Origin: Cyanothece sp. UBA12306
GTDB taxonomy: Bacteria; Cyanobacteriota; Cyanobacteriia; Cyanobacteriales; Microcystaceae
Direction of reading: 5' to 3'
Assembly (NCBI GenBank): GCA_003448685.1
Contig: DLXW01000010.1
Location: forward strand, 18,845 to 38,311
DNA length: 19,467 nt
How positions within the stretch are numbered: position 1 is the first letter of the stretch; each line of letters starts with the position of its first letter. Under the pieces are notes generated by a model. The model ran no database searches and was not told the origin of the DNA. It saw nothing but the letters and a program-made list of their open reading frames with translations. A program made the translations under genes and the position numbers. Positions 1 through 8,110 of this stretch are shown in pieces.

Positions 1-51
1 GGAGTCTTCAGCCCGACATTGTTAAGATAAAAATTAAATGAGATAACAATT

Positions 52-1281
52 ATGATTTCTCTAGATAACTTTTATGCTTTGATCATTGGTATTAGTAATT
101 ATCAACTTATTCCTAAACTTCCTTTAACTGTTTGTCGTGATGCTCAAGATATTTATAATCTTTTAATTAACCCGTTAGCTTGTGGTTACAGTACCGATAA
201 TGTTCAATTTTTGTTAAATGAGCAAGCAACCTTATCGGCTTTTAGTCAGAGTTTACTTGATCTAGCTCAACGAACTACCAAAAATTCAACACTATTAATT
301 TATTTTTCCGGTTATGGAGTGCAACTTAACAAGGGGTCATCTAATCTAAACTATTTATTGCCAGTGGATGTAGAATTAACTTCTGAAACGACTTTAGTCC
401 AAACTGCGATTTCTACTCATCAATTTACCGAAGCTTTGCAGAAGATTTCTGCCTCAAAAACTGTCATTATTTTTGATTGTTACCATAGTCAGGATATTAA
501 GAGTGACGATCTTACTTTTAAAATGGGTTTATCGGAGCAATACTATAATCAGTTGAAGCAAAAACAAGGTCGAGTAATCATAACCTCTGCTCGTCGTAAT
601 GAACAGTCTCAAATATTACCAGATAATAGCAATAGTCTCTTTGTTAAACATCTCCTCAATGGACTCCAAGGAGAAGCCATTGCAACAGGGGGAATTATTC
701 GTATTCTCGATTTATTTAATTATGTACAATCTAAGGTTATTGGAGATAATGAAAAACAACGTCCGATAATTAAAGTAGAAATTGAAGAAAACTTTCCCCT
801 TGCTAAATCTCCTCAAAAACAAGAATCCAAACCCTTGTCTTTGGAGTTACCAATGGATGAGTTCAGGTATGATGTTTTTATTAGTTATCGGCATCAACTT
901 CCTGATAAAACCTGGGTACGTAAAACCCTATTACCATGGCTAGAAGAGAGAGGCTTTCGAGTCTGTATTGACTATAAAGATTTCCGGTTAGGGCAACATT
1001 TGATTAAAGAAATGGAGCGTGCGGTTGAACAAAGTCGTTATACCTTATCTATACTTTCTCCAGCTTATCTTGAGAGTAATTTTACCGACCTTGAGAATGT
1101 TTTAGCAGAACATTTAGGATTAGAAACCAGTCAACGTCGCTTACTAGCTATTATTCGGACTGAATGTACCCCACGTTTGGGAATGCGCTCTCGTTTAATG
1201 TTAGATATGACCGATGACGATGACTTTGAAATGAATATGGAACGTCTTGCTTATGAATTGCAGCAACCCGCATCAAATTAG
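52..1281 (+). CDS. Caspase-like (C14) pseudo-protease fused to a TIR domain
   Basis: The 409-residue protein has a caspase/metacaspase-fold domain (about residues 5-250), a short Lys/Ser/Pro-rich linker, and a TIR domain (about 271-405, opening FRYDVFISYR). Caspase-fold landmarks are visible: ALIIGISNY near the start, a YFSGYG strand end at 84-89 and FDCYHS at 141-146. In active members these read SGHG and D(S/C)CHS. Here the catalytic His is Tyr88 and the catalytic Cys is Tyr144, so proteolysis is not expected. Tyr-Tyr versions of prokaryotic caspase homologues (orthocaspases) are known from cyanobacteria. In the TIR domain, Glu320 (KEMERAVEQSR) aligns with the catalytic glutamate of NAD-cleaving TIRs, so TIR could be the active effector and the caspase fold a binding scaffold; this is inferred. 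No signal peptide or membrane segment is seen, suggesting a cytoplasmic protein. It lies 43 bp upstream of the TIR-STAND-WD40 gene on the same strand. There is no strong Shine-Dalgarno sequence before the ATG. Confidence 0.9.
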   Translation: MISLDNFYALIIGISNYQLIPKLPLTVCRDAQDIYNLLINPLACGYSTDNVQFLLNEQATLSAFSQSLLDLAQRTTKNSTLLIYFSGYGVQLNKGSSNLNYLLPVDVELTSETTLVQTAISTHQFTEALQKISASKTVIIFDCYHSQDIKSDDLTFKMGLSEQYYNQLKQKQGRVIITSARRNEQSQILPDNSNSLFVKHLLNGLQGEAIATGGIIRILDLFNYVQSKVIGDNEKQRPIIKVEIEENFPLAKSPQKQESKPLSLELPMDEFRYDVFISYRHQLPDKTWVRKTLLPWLEERGFRVCIDYKDFRLGQHLIKEMERAVEQSRYTLSILSPAYLESNFTDLENVLAEHLGLETSQRRLLAIIRTECTPRLGMRSRLMLDMTDDDDFEMNMERLAYELQQPASN

Positions 1282-1324
1282 CTTTTAACTTAGTTAAAAT
1301 TAAGGGAAAATTTAGCCGATAAAG

Positions 1325-4300
1325 ATGTTAGATCCAGACAATTATGACCTTTTCATTTCCTATCATAAAGCCGATGAAGCCTGGGTAAAAGGCTACTTAC
1401 TCGATGCTTTAGTTTCATCGGGAGTAAAATGCTACACAGAAAAATTATTTCCTTTGGGAGCTAACCGCATTGACGCTTTTGAACAAGCAATCAAAAAAAG
1501 TCAACGGACATTACTGGTTATTTCCCGTTCGTATTTTGGCGATTACTCTAATCAATATACTCAATTGTTAGCCCAATATTATGGACTAAAAACGGAGACT
1601 AAGCGAATTATCCCGTTAATTTTGGAGCCAGTGGATTTACCGTTAGAGTTAGATTCCTTGGTTCCCCTTGATGCAACCCAGGAAGAGGAATGGGAGGAAG
1701 CGGTTGAGCGTCTTTGTCAGGAACTCCAGCGTCATCAAGTCATTTCCCAGTCTCTACCTTGTCCTTACCCTGGCATGGTTCCCTTTGATGAAACCAACAA
1801 TAATTACTTTTTTGGACGGGATGAAGAAATAAAAGAATTGCGAAGACTTTTGCGAAAAGATCCATTTATCGCCATTATTGGTGATTCAGGGAGTGGCAAA
1901 TCATCCCTGGTTTTTGCTGGTCTAATTCCCAGATGGCGTGATCAGGGACTTGTTGACATAACGGCTAAAAATCAAGAAGAAACAACGAACGCTAAAAACA
2001 GTTGTCAACTTAAAGGATTGGTCTATAAACTTCGTCCAGGAACGACCCCTTTAACCGAGTTAAAGAAGACATTAGGAAGTGATTTAACCTCCTTAAAAAC
2101 ACAGGTATCAAACGATATACCACGGATCATTATTATCGATCAATTTGAAGAAATCTTTACTCAAGGACAACTCGAAGCCATTGCCTTTCAAGAAAAATTA
2201 CAGGAGTTATTGACCCTTCCTAATTGCTACATAATTTTGACGGTGCGAGCCGATTTTTACCCCGACTTGATGCAATCTCCTTTTTGGCCAAAGATTCAGT
2301 CCCATCGGTTAGAAATTACTCCCCTCAAAGGTCAAAAACTACGTCAAGCTATTGAGCAACCCGCACACAAAATCGGTGTTGAGGTCGCCCCCATCTTAAT
2401 GGAGCGCCTGATCCAAGATGCTCAAGGAGAACCTGGCATTTTACCTCTGATTCAAGAAACGATGGTGTTATTATGGCAATATAGAAAGCGAAAATTTTTA
2501 CCCTTCAGCGCTTATGAAACGTTAACTACTAGCGACACATACAAAAAAAACGCTCTCCAAATAGCGATCGCTGAACATGGAGAAGCAACTTATAATCATT
2601 TAAGTCCCCCACGGCAAACTATTGCTCGTCGTATCTTTCTTAGATTAATTCAGTTTGGTGAAGGACGACCCCATACTCGTCGTCAACAAACCATTAGTGA
2701 TCTAAAAGCAACTCAAGATGAACCATCTGTATTTAATCAAACCTTAGAACATCTGACTGAGAATCGACTCCTGACCGTTAGTGGAAAGTTGAAGGAAGCA
2801 GAAGCCTCGGTGACGGATTATAAGATCACCGTAAATTTGTCCCATGAAACCTTGATTAGTGCTTGGCCGAGGCTACAAGAATGGATAGAGCAACGTCAAG
2901 TTGCAGAACAGACCCGTAGACGATTAGTTACTAAAACCCAAGAGTGGGTAGCAAGAGGTAAGGGGAGTGGAGGTCTACTGGACTTAGTTGAATTAGAAGA
3001 GGCTAAAAATTGGAAAAACAGTCTTGATGGAGAAGATTTAGGATACGATCAATCCTTACTAGATTTGATTGAAGAAAGTCAGCGCACAATAGAGGCAACT
3101 GCAAATCAGAAAGTAAAAGAATTTGAAGAGCGCATCAGACTTGAAGAAGAAGCCCTCAAACGGGAAAAAGAAGCCCGTAAAGCTGCTCAAACGCGGAATC
3201 TTGTGATGTTAATAGGGATTGTGGTGGCTATTGTGTTGGGAAGCTTAGCAGAATATGCCAGAATTGGCTCAGAATTAAACTCTATTGAAACCTTAAGCGA
3301 ATTATCAAACTCAGAACTTACTTTAAAGCGAGAGCTTGAATCCTTGGTTTTTGCTGTTGAAGCTGGACAAAAGTTACAGTCCCTACCATGGTGGACTAAG
3401 GTTTTTTCCCTTGCAACCAATATCAAATTTAAGACCATTGGTTCTTTACGAGAAGCAATGGCTAAAACCACACAAATCAACCGTTTAGAAGGACATAGCG
3501 ACCGAGTTAACCAGATCTCCTTTAGTGCTGACGGAAAGTTAATCGCTTCAGGCAGTCATGATGGTACGATTAACCTTTGGAATCCCCAGGGAATCTTACT
3601 AGAATCCCTTTCTCAGAGTGGCCGTGTTATTACCGTTGATTTTAGTCCCAAAGGTAACTTATTGGCCACCGCTAACGATGAAGGAACCATTAAGATTTGG
3701 CAAGTTGAATTGAGCGCTCAAAAAGTACAAGTCAGTTCCTACAAAGATTTACCAGGTCATCAAAATGATAGCTGTCAGGAGTTTAAAAAATGTCAGATTA
3801 ATGATCTTAAATTTAATCCCCAAGGCACAATACTAGCCTCTGGAAGTCGGGATGGGACGATAAAATTGTGGAATGTGACTGATGGAACCCCAATCAATAC
3901 TCTAAAAGAGCATCAAAACGATATTAATCACATCAGCTTTAGTCCCGATGGTCAATTGTTAGCCTCTCGAAGCAGTGATAAAGTAGTGAAACTTTGGAAC
4001 ATTCCATCGGGAAAAGTTCTATCAACCTTATCAGAACACCAAAGGGGTGTTACTGCTGTTGCGTTTAGTCCTGACGGTCAGTTATTGGTATCGGGCGATC
4101 GCAATGGGGTAATTAAGCTCTGGAATACAAAGACAGCTAAGTTAGTGACAGAGGTACAAAGACATGACGGGTCAGTTTATAGCCTTAACTTTAGCCCAGA
4201 TGGTCAATATCTTGCCAGTGCTGGAGAAGGAAATTTCTTGCATTTGTGGCGCAATATCGCCGGAAACTGGGAATTAGACGCTACGTTACAAAGTCACAAT

Positions 4301-5428
4301 GGCGGAACCTACAGTGTTCAATTTAGTCCCAATGCTCCAAGATTAGTGACAGCCGGAGAAGATAAGATGATCAAAGTCCATCAAATTCCCTCTCCCTTAC
4401 CTATTACTCCAGACCAGGAAATTGATAGTGCTAGTTTAAATCCTGATGACGCTAGAACCTTTATTATGGGAGGATGGAACAGTTTTCTTCAGTTAGGATA
4501 TAGACAAGAAAATACCACAAACTATAAACTTGATGTTCCCCTTAATTTAAACGGGACTTTTTTGATTAATGTTGTCAGTTTTAGTCATGATGGAAAACAG
4601 TTTGCCGTAGGGGGTGAAAATAATCAGCTTCAAGTTTGGAATTTAGACGCAAAAAACTACTCTATCATTAGGGTTCAAAATACAAATGTAACAGCCTTAG
4701 CCTTTGGTTCAAGGAATAGGAAGAAAATTCTGGCAACAGCTTCAGGATTAGAAAATCCAGTGATTCAACTTTGGGAACACAAAGAGAGTGCTGAGTACAA
4801 AGAACTCTGGAATAAGGAAAATCACTCTGAGAGAATTAATACCATAGCTTTGAGTCCAAATGGCCAAATTCTAGCTTCTGCTGGTTATGATGGTCAAATT
4901 ATTCTTTTGAATGTTGCCAATGGAGAAACAATACGCCTTAAAAATGAACTGAAATTAAAAGAATCCTACAGTAATCTTTTAAAGTTTACCCATGATGGAA
5001 GGATTTTGGCATCAGCTAATGACGATAATACAATTAAGCTGTGGCAAGTCAAGGATGGAACTTTATTGGGGGTTTTAGAGGGACATCAAACTGGTGTTAC
5101 CAGTCTTGATTTTAGTGCCAATGACGAAATTTTAGTTTCGGCTGATTATAATAATAATATTATGTTCTGGAACTATGGTAACAATCAGTTACTCAAAACT
5201 TTTCGAGGAGATAATAATCCATCCAATCAAATTGAAACTCTAAGCTTTAGTGCTGATAATCAAGTCTTGATGATTGCTCAAAGAAAAACCGGAGTACAAT
5301 TTTGGAACTTACATTTAGAAACGTTATTATCCCAAGGCTGCATTCGCTTAAAAGATTATCTGAGTATTAGGGCAAAAACTGACTCTAGAATCGGTCAAAT
5401 TTTCAATAATTGTCAGAAAAAAAGTTAG
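1325..5428 (+). CDS. TIR-nSTAND1 NTPase-WD40 repeat protein (STAND sensor)
   Basis: The 1367-residue protein has, in order: a TIR domain (about 5-135); an nSTAND1-type NTPase beginning PYPGMVPF; Walker A GDSGSGKS at 186-193; Walker B IIIIDQFEE at 268-276; a TVRADFYPDL segment around 306-315; a charged coiled coil (about 585-620); one hydrophobic helix (about 626-642); and WD40 repeats from about 717 to 1345. I count 14 WD-like repeats, enough for two seven-bladed propellers; the eighth is badly eroded. STAND proteins use the repeat array to sense a ligand and NTP-driven oligomerisation to bring effector domains together. TIR effectors usually cleave NAD or signal through nucleotides. At the position of the TIR catalytic Glu this protein has Ala51 (RIDAFEQAIKKS), although Glu53 is close by, so its TIR may act as an adaptor. 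The membrane helix would leave TIR-NTPase and propellers on opposite faces, unless it is buried. It forms an apparent operon with the upstream caspase-TIR gene. Its stop overlaps the stop of the convergent porin gene. Confidence 0.92.
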   Translation: MLDPDNYDLFISYHKADEAWVKGYLLDALVSSGVKCYTEKLFPLGANRIDAFEQAIKKSQRTLLVISRSYFGDYSNQYTQLLAQYYGLKTETKRIIPLILEPVDLPLELDSLVPLDATQEEEWEEAVERLCQELQRHQVISQSLPCPYPGMVPFDETNNNYFFGRDEEIKELRRLLRKDPFIAIIGDSGSGKSSLVFAGLIPRWRDQGLVDITAKNQEETTNAKNSCQLKGLVYKLRPGTTPLTELKKTLGSDLTSLKTQVSNDIPRIIIIDQFEEIFTQGQLEAIAFQEKLQELLTLPNCYIILTVRADFYPDLMQSPFWPKIQSHRLEITPLKGQKLRQAIEQPAHKIGVEVAPILMERLIQDAQGEPGILPLIQETMVLLWQYRKRKFLPFSAYETLTTSDTYKKNALQIAIAEHGEATYNHLSPPRQTIARRIFLRLIQFGEGRPHTRRQQTISDLKATQDEPSVFNQTLEHLTENRLLTVSGKLKEAEASVTDYKITVNLSHETLISAWPRLQEWIEQRQVAEQTRRRLVTKTQEWVARGKGSGGLLDLVELEEAKNWKNSLDGEDLGYDQSLLDLIEESQRTIEATANQKVKEFEERIRLEEEALKREKEARKAAQTRNLVMLIGIVVAIVLGSLAEYARIGSELNSIETLSELSNSELTLKRELESLVFAVEAGQKLQSLPWWTKVFSLATNIKFKTIGSLREAMAKTTQINRLEGHSDRVNQISFSADGKLIASGSHDGTINLWNPQGILLESLSQSGRVITVDFSPKGNLLATANDEGTIKIWQVELSAQKVQVSSYKDLPGHQNDSCQEFKKCQINDLKFNPQGTILASGSRDGTIKLWNVTDGTPINTLKEHQNDINHISFSPDGQLLASRSSDKVVKLWNIPSGKVLSTLSEHQRGVTAVAFSPDGQLLVSGDRNGVIKLWNTKTAKLVTEVQRHDGSVYSLNFSPDGQYLASAGEGNFLHLWRNIAGNWELDATLQSHNGGTYSVQFSPNAPRLVTAGEDKMIKVHQIPSPLPITPDQEIDSASLNPDDARTFIMGGWNSFLQLGYRQENTTNYKLDVPLNLNGTFLINVVSFSHDGKQFAVGGENNQLQVWNLDAKNYSIIRVQNTNVTALAFGSRNRKKILATASGLENPVIQLWEHKESAEYKELWNKENHSERINTIALSPNGQILASAGYDGQIILLNVANGETIRLKNELKLKESYSNLLKFTHDGRILASANDDNTIKLWQVKDGTLLGVLEGHQTGVTSLDFSANDEILVSADYNNNIMFWNYGNNQLLKTFRGDNNPSNQIETLSFSADNQVLMIAQRKTGVQFWNLHLETLLSQGCIRLKDYLSIRAKTDSRIGQIFNNCQKKS

Positions 5429-7101
5429 AAAAGTAAAATTGTTCTCACAGTCCCCACGAATATATCGTTATTACGACGAATATGTCCAGGATCTGTCACA
5501 AAGAAAAAGCCTGGAGCAATATACATATTATCGGTTACTCGATAGCGATAAAAAACCTCATAATGTAAACTAGACCCTTGATCCGCTCCTAAAATTGCCA
5601 CTCCTCCCCTAAGTCGTAGGGGTTGCCCCACCATAAACCCTAGCAAATCACCATTACGAGCAAAAGGATCTTTAAGCCCCAATGAAAATAAAAAGGTCGT
5701 CGAGAAAGAGATGGCATCAGATTCGAGGGAATCAGTCACTGCCAATCCGCCCCAAGTCCCAAAGGTCAAATTTGGCATAAATTCCCATTCTAGGGAGCCA
5801 TTGACGGCATTAATAGTTGAGGATTCATTAAAAAATCCAGAGGTATCTGCATTAAAGCTTCCGGTGAAGGTATCTAAGCGGCCATCTTCGGAGACAGCAT
5901 TAATATAGGTAATTCCCGTTTTTAAGTTCGATTCTGAGTTGTTAAAAAATAAAAACTGTAGACCAAAAGCTCGATGATCTGAGGAAAACAGTCCTTGTCG
6001 ACTATCCCCTGCATCCCTTGCCCCGTAAGCTAATTGTAGTTGAACCTGTTCGTTCAATAATATATCAACCCCCAATCCAGCATCAACACTTCCCATTCGG
6101 AAAATGGAACTATAGGCAGCAAAGCGAGAAACGCTTCCCACGGCAGCACTTTGGTGAGGAGAAAGGGGATCGAGAACGGTAGCTAAACTAAATCCTTGGG
6201 GTTTGAGAACAACTCCAATGCGATCCCCCATCATAAATCGATATTCTAGGGAGTTGACCTCTAGTTTACTATCTGTATTACTTTGATAGGAAAGTAAAGC
6301 CATACGGGTATTAAGAGCCTGTGAAGCTGCAAAAGCATTATCACTAAAATTCCCCGCATTTAAGCCAATTCTGAGTCGATCTTCCCCAGTAAACGAAGCG
6401 GAAAGTCCCAAATAAGATACATGATTCAGAATGGGATTAGAGCCACCAGCACCAGGAGGATCTCCCCCACTTGCTGCCGATAATCCTAATATGCTTGTCC
6501 CATTAAGCCAGACTGTTGTCGAAAACTGATTATTTTCTATAAATGCCACCCGATGTTCAAGATTATTAATTCTATTCCCGATTAAAGTAAGTTCTGACTC
6601 AAATTGTCTGGCTAACCGTTTGAGCTTTTCTATATCTTCTCGAAGAATGGTAATATTTGTTTGAATAGAATGCTCGAGCTTGGAAAAACAGGCTTTTAAG
6701 GCAGCAACAAATTCATTCCGATTCAGGGTTTGGTTTCCTCGGAACATCCAGTCTGGATAACCGGCTAAACAACCATAACGTTTGTTCAAATTCCGTAAAG
6801 CTTCATAAGCCCAATCTGTAGGAGTAATATCTTTGAGGTTAGAGACAGCATTAATCCGATTCATTTCCCCTTTAGGGGGACGAGCTTGAGCGAGGATTTG
6901 CTGATAACTTACTCTATTCTGACTCAGTGTCTTAGGCTTAGAATCGGCTGCTGCATTTCCAATTATATTAAAAGTTGTTTTCTGAGTAACTCCTAAATAC
7001 GGGTTTTTATTAATCGGACCAGCAGTAGCCATCTCTGAGATAGAGATCAAAAAAACTGAGATGCTCCCACATAAATCCCTAATCTTGTTGTTTAAACTCA
7101 T
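5425..7101 (-). CDS. SLH-domain OprB-family outer-membrane porin
   Basis: The 558-residue protein has the usual layout of cyanobacterial major porins. An N-terminal hydrophobic export segment ends near ATAG (25-28). A Gln/Ala-rich spacer and one S-layer-homology domain (about 86-136, VSNLKDITPTDWAYEAL then GYPDWMFRGN and NRNEFVAAL) follow, then a coiled coil (about 137-188). The rest is a beta-rich OprB-type barrel ending in a C-terminal phenylalanine (RTILLF), as expected for Omp85-dependent insertion. Family members sit in the outer membrane, grip peptidoglycan-linked polymer through SLH, and pass small solutes or inorganic ions; the substrate cannot be read from sequence. I chose the ATG at 7101 over the upstream TTG at 7119, because the first 42 residues from this ATG align without gaps to those of the neighbouring small exported protein. 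No clear Shine-Dalgarno is present. The 3' end overlaps the convergent STAND gene by 4 bp. Confidence 0.88.
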   Translation of the reverse strand: MSLNNKIRDLCGSISVFLISISEMATAGPINKNPYLGVTQKTTFNIIGNAAADSKPKTLSQNRVSYQQILAQARPPKGEMNRINAVSNLKDITPTDWAYEALRNLNKRYGCLAGYPDWMFRGNQTLNRNEFVAALKACFSKLEHSIQTNITILREDIEKLKRLARQFESELTLIGNRINNLEHRVAFIENNQFSTTVWLNGTSILGLSAASGGDPPGAGGSNPILNHVSYLGLSASFTGEDRLRIGLNAGNFSDNAFAASQALNTRMALLSYQSNTDSKLEVNSLEYRFMMGDRIGVVLKPQGFSLATVLDPLSPHQSAAVGSVSRFAAYSSIFRMGSVDAGLGVDILLNEQVQLQLAYGARDAGDSRQGLFSSDHRAFGLQFLFFNNSESNLKTGITYINAVSEDGRLDTFTGSFNADTSGFFNESSTINAVNGSLEWEFMPNLTFGTWGGLAVTDSLESDAISFSTTFLFSLGLKDPFARNGDLLGFMVGQPLRLRGGVAILGADQGSSLHYEVFYRYRVTDNMYIAPGFFFVTDPGHIRRNNDIFVGTVRTILLF

Positions 7102-7175
7102 GTTATTAATTGGTCGCAATATTTGTGAAATTACTGCCAGTAAATCGGCTTAAACTTGAAAATTGGCCTAAGTTT

Positions 7176-7292
7176 TAAGGGACTTCCAATTAAAAAAATA
7201 TCCAAATATTTTGGTAAGTACAGATTATGATTTTAGGATTGCTGAATGCCTAGATTACGAAATTGGATAAATTATTTTTTGGAAGTCCCTAA
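7176..7292. mobile_element. MITE-like element with 30-bp terminal inverted repeats
   Basis: AGGGACTTCCAA at 7178-7189 is matched in inverted orientation by TTGGAAGTCCCT at 7279-7290. The match extends without gaps to about 30 bp per arm (7178-7207 and 7261-7290), with 24 of 30 positions agreeing by my count. A direct TAA flanks the GGGACTTCC ends on both sides (7176-7178 and 7290-7292), consistent with a short target duplication. The 111-bp core has no coding capacity. It lies between the porin gene and the upstream small gene. It might instead serve as a long imperfect hairpin or terminator in the minus-strand transcript. No family was assigned. Confidence 0.5.
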
Positions 7293-7306
7293 TTTAAGCT
7301 TAAATT
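7291..7306. repeat. 16-bp perfect palindrome
   Basis: AATTTAAGCTTAAATT is a perfect 16-bp palindrome that directly abuts the right end of the MITE-like element. It begins 17 bp past the stop codon of the small exported-protein gene (minus strand). It could be a protein-binding site, an insertion hot spot or part of a weak terminator; nothing in the sequence decides between these. Confidence 0.45.
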
Positions 7307-7322
7307 TCAAAGCCATCAATCA

Positions 7323-7658
7323 TTAACGATCCGGTGTAATGCCATCAGTAAGGTTTCCTTCAAACCTATCTCCGATTGCTGGTTCTTTACCATTGACTCC
7401 AAAGACTTCAATACCAACCTGTCTCCCGTTATCAAGATTAACAACTCCCCTGGCATTGTTTCCACTCAATCCAACATCATTCGCTACGCCTGAATTGCCA
7501 TTAATATTGATATTTCGGTTACCAAAATCTATGCCAATATCAGTCATTTGTCCTGAGGAATCCGTAAAGGTTGCTGTATTTTCTCCGGTTCTTTCAAAGA
7601 CTCCAGGAATAACGTCTAAGTTACTCGGGAAATTATCAGAGTCAAGTCCATCATAATC
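7323..7658 (-). repeat. Copy A of a duplicated 336-bp coding module
   Basis: This is the 3' end of the small exported-protein gene including its stop codon. It corresponds base for base in frame to 8111-8446, in the same orientation about 790 bp away. Many differences are at third codon positions, while the protein stays about 79% identical. This points to an older tandem duplication kept under selection. Confidence 0.85.
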
Positions 7659-7904
7659 AGAAGGGAAGCTGACACGGACTCCTCGTCCAGGTCCGATAAA
7701 TTGATTTTTAAAGTCTTGCCTCCGTCGTTGCCATTTTTGGTCTTCTATTCCATCGAAGTTTTGAGCGACAGTTAAGATTGTTTGAACCCTAAACCCTAAA
7801 GGGGGTTTTTCATTAATCAGAGCAGTTGTATTCATTCCTGCCATAGAGACAAAAACAACGGACAGTTCCCCACATAAACCACTAATCATATGTTTAAAAA
7901 TCAT
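7323..7904 (-). CDS. Small exported protein with FecR-neighbour C-terminal module
   Basis: This 193-residue protein has no family I recognise. A hydrophobic N-terminal segment (about 7-30) suggests export. Residues 51-82 are charged (IEDQKWQRRRQDFKN). Residues 83-193 form a Gly/Asn/Asp-rich, cysteine-free module containing VIPGVFERTGE, DIGIDFG and NNARGVVNLDNG. This module matches the C-terminus of the adjacent FecR-domain protein at 88 of 111 positions without gaps by my count. The first 42 residues match the porin N-terminus at 16 of 42 positions, also without gaps (LCG at 10-12, IN at 30-31, LG at 36-37). The gene therefore looks like a fusion of the two neighbours' ends. I chose the ATG at 7904 over a TTG at 8018: this start gives the porin-like N-terminus, and a good promoter lies inside the longer frame. 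The repeated module could be a secreted beta-structured domain, but its function is unknown. Confidence 0.75.
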   Translation of the reverse strand: MIFKHMISGLCGELSVVFVSMAGMNTTALINEKPPLGFRVQTILTVAQNFDGIEDQKWQRRRQDFKNQFIGPGRGVRVSFPSDYDGLDSDNFPSNLDVIPGVFERTGENTATFTDSSGQMTDIGIDFGNRNININGNSGVANDVGLSGNNARGVVNLDNGRQVGIEVFGVNGKEPAIGDRFEGNLTDGITPDR

Positions 7905-7941
7905 ATTATATACTGATTCTTCCAACAAGACTTTTGACGAG

Positions 7942-7970
7942 ATTATAATACAGCCTCTTAAAAAATGCAA
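7942..7970 (-). promoter_or_regulatory. Sigma-70-type promoter for the small exported-protein gene
   Basis: On the minus strand, TTGCAT (7965-7970) and a perfect TATAAT (7942-7947) are separated by exactly 17 bp. Transcription would start near 7935, giving a leader of about 30 nt before the ATG at 7904. The fit of both boxes and the spacing make this the best promoter-like sequence I see in the window. It also indicates that this gene can be transcribed independently of the FecR-domain gene. Confidence 0.65.
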
Positions 7971-8003
7971 TACAAGTAAGATTTCTGTCAAAAAGGATTC
8001 AGA

Positions 8004-8031
8004 CCCATAGGTTCCCAAAAAAACTTATGGG
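8004..8031. repeat. 10-bp inverted repeat between the two module genes
   Basis: CCCATAGGTT (8004-8013) and AACTTATGGG (8022-8031) pair over 10 positions with one mismatch that becomes a G-U wobble in RNA, around an 8-nt loop. It lies downstream of the FecR-domain gene and upstream of the promoter of the small gene. It could be a terminator-like hairpin on the minus strand, but no immediate U-tract follows, so the role is open. Confidence 0.4.
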
Positions 8032-8110
8032 AAAATAGATGATCTTGCTTGTAAAAAACTTTCGACAAAGGTCTGAGGCCTTTCCAAAACCTTCATCGAA
8101 CTCACGTTAA

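Noticed and set aside
52..800. Active metacaspase/orthocaspase protease
   Set aside because: Both catalytic positions are Tyr (88 and 144), so a proteolytic function is not supported.
3187..3480. Minus-strand open frame inside the STAND gene
   Set aside because: It is antisense to the membrane helix and linker of a well-supported gene and has no features of its own.
7905..8018. N-terminal extension of the small exported protein from a TTG at 8018
   Set aside because: It would contain a good TTGCAT-17-TATAAT promoter and destroy the gapless match to the porin N-terminus.
8057..8085. Intrinsic terminator after the FecR-domain gene
   Set aside because: Only a 5-bp AAAGG/CCTTT stem with a T-run at a distance; too weak to call.
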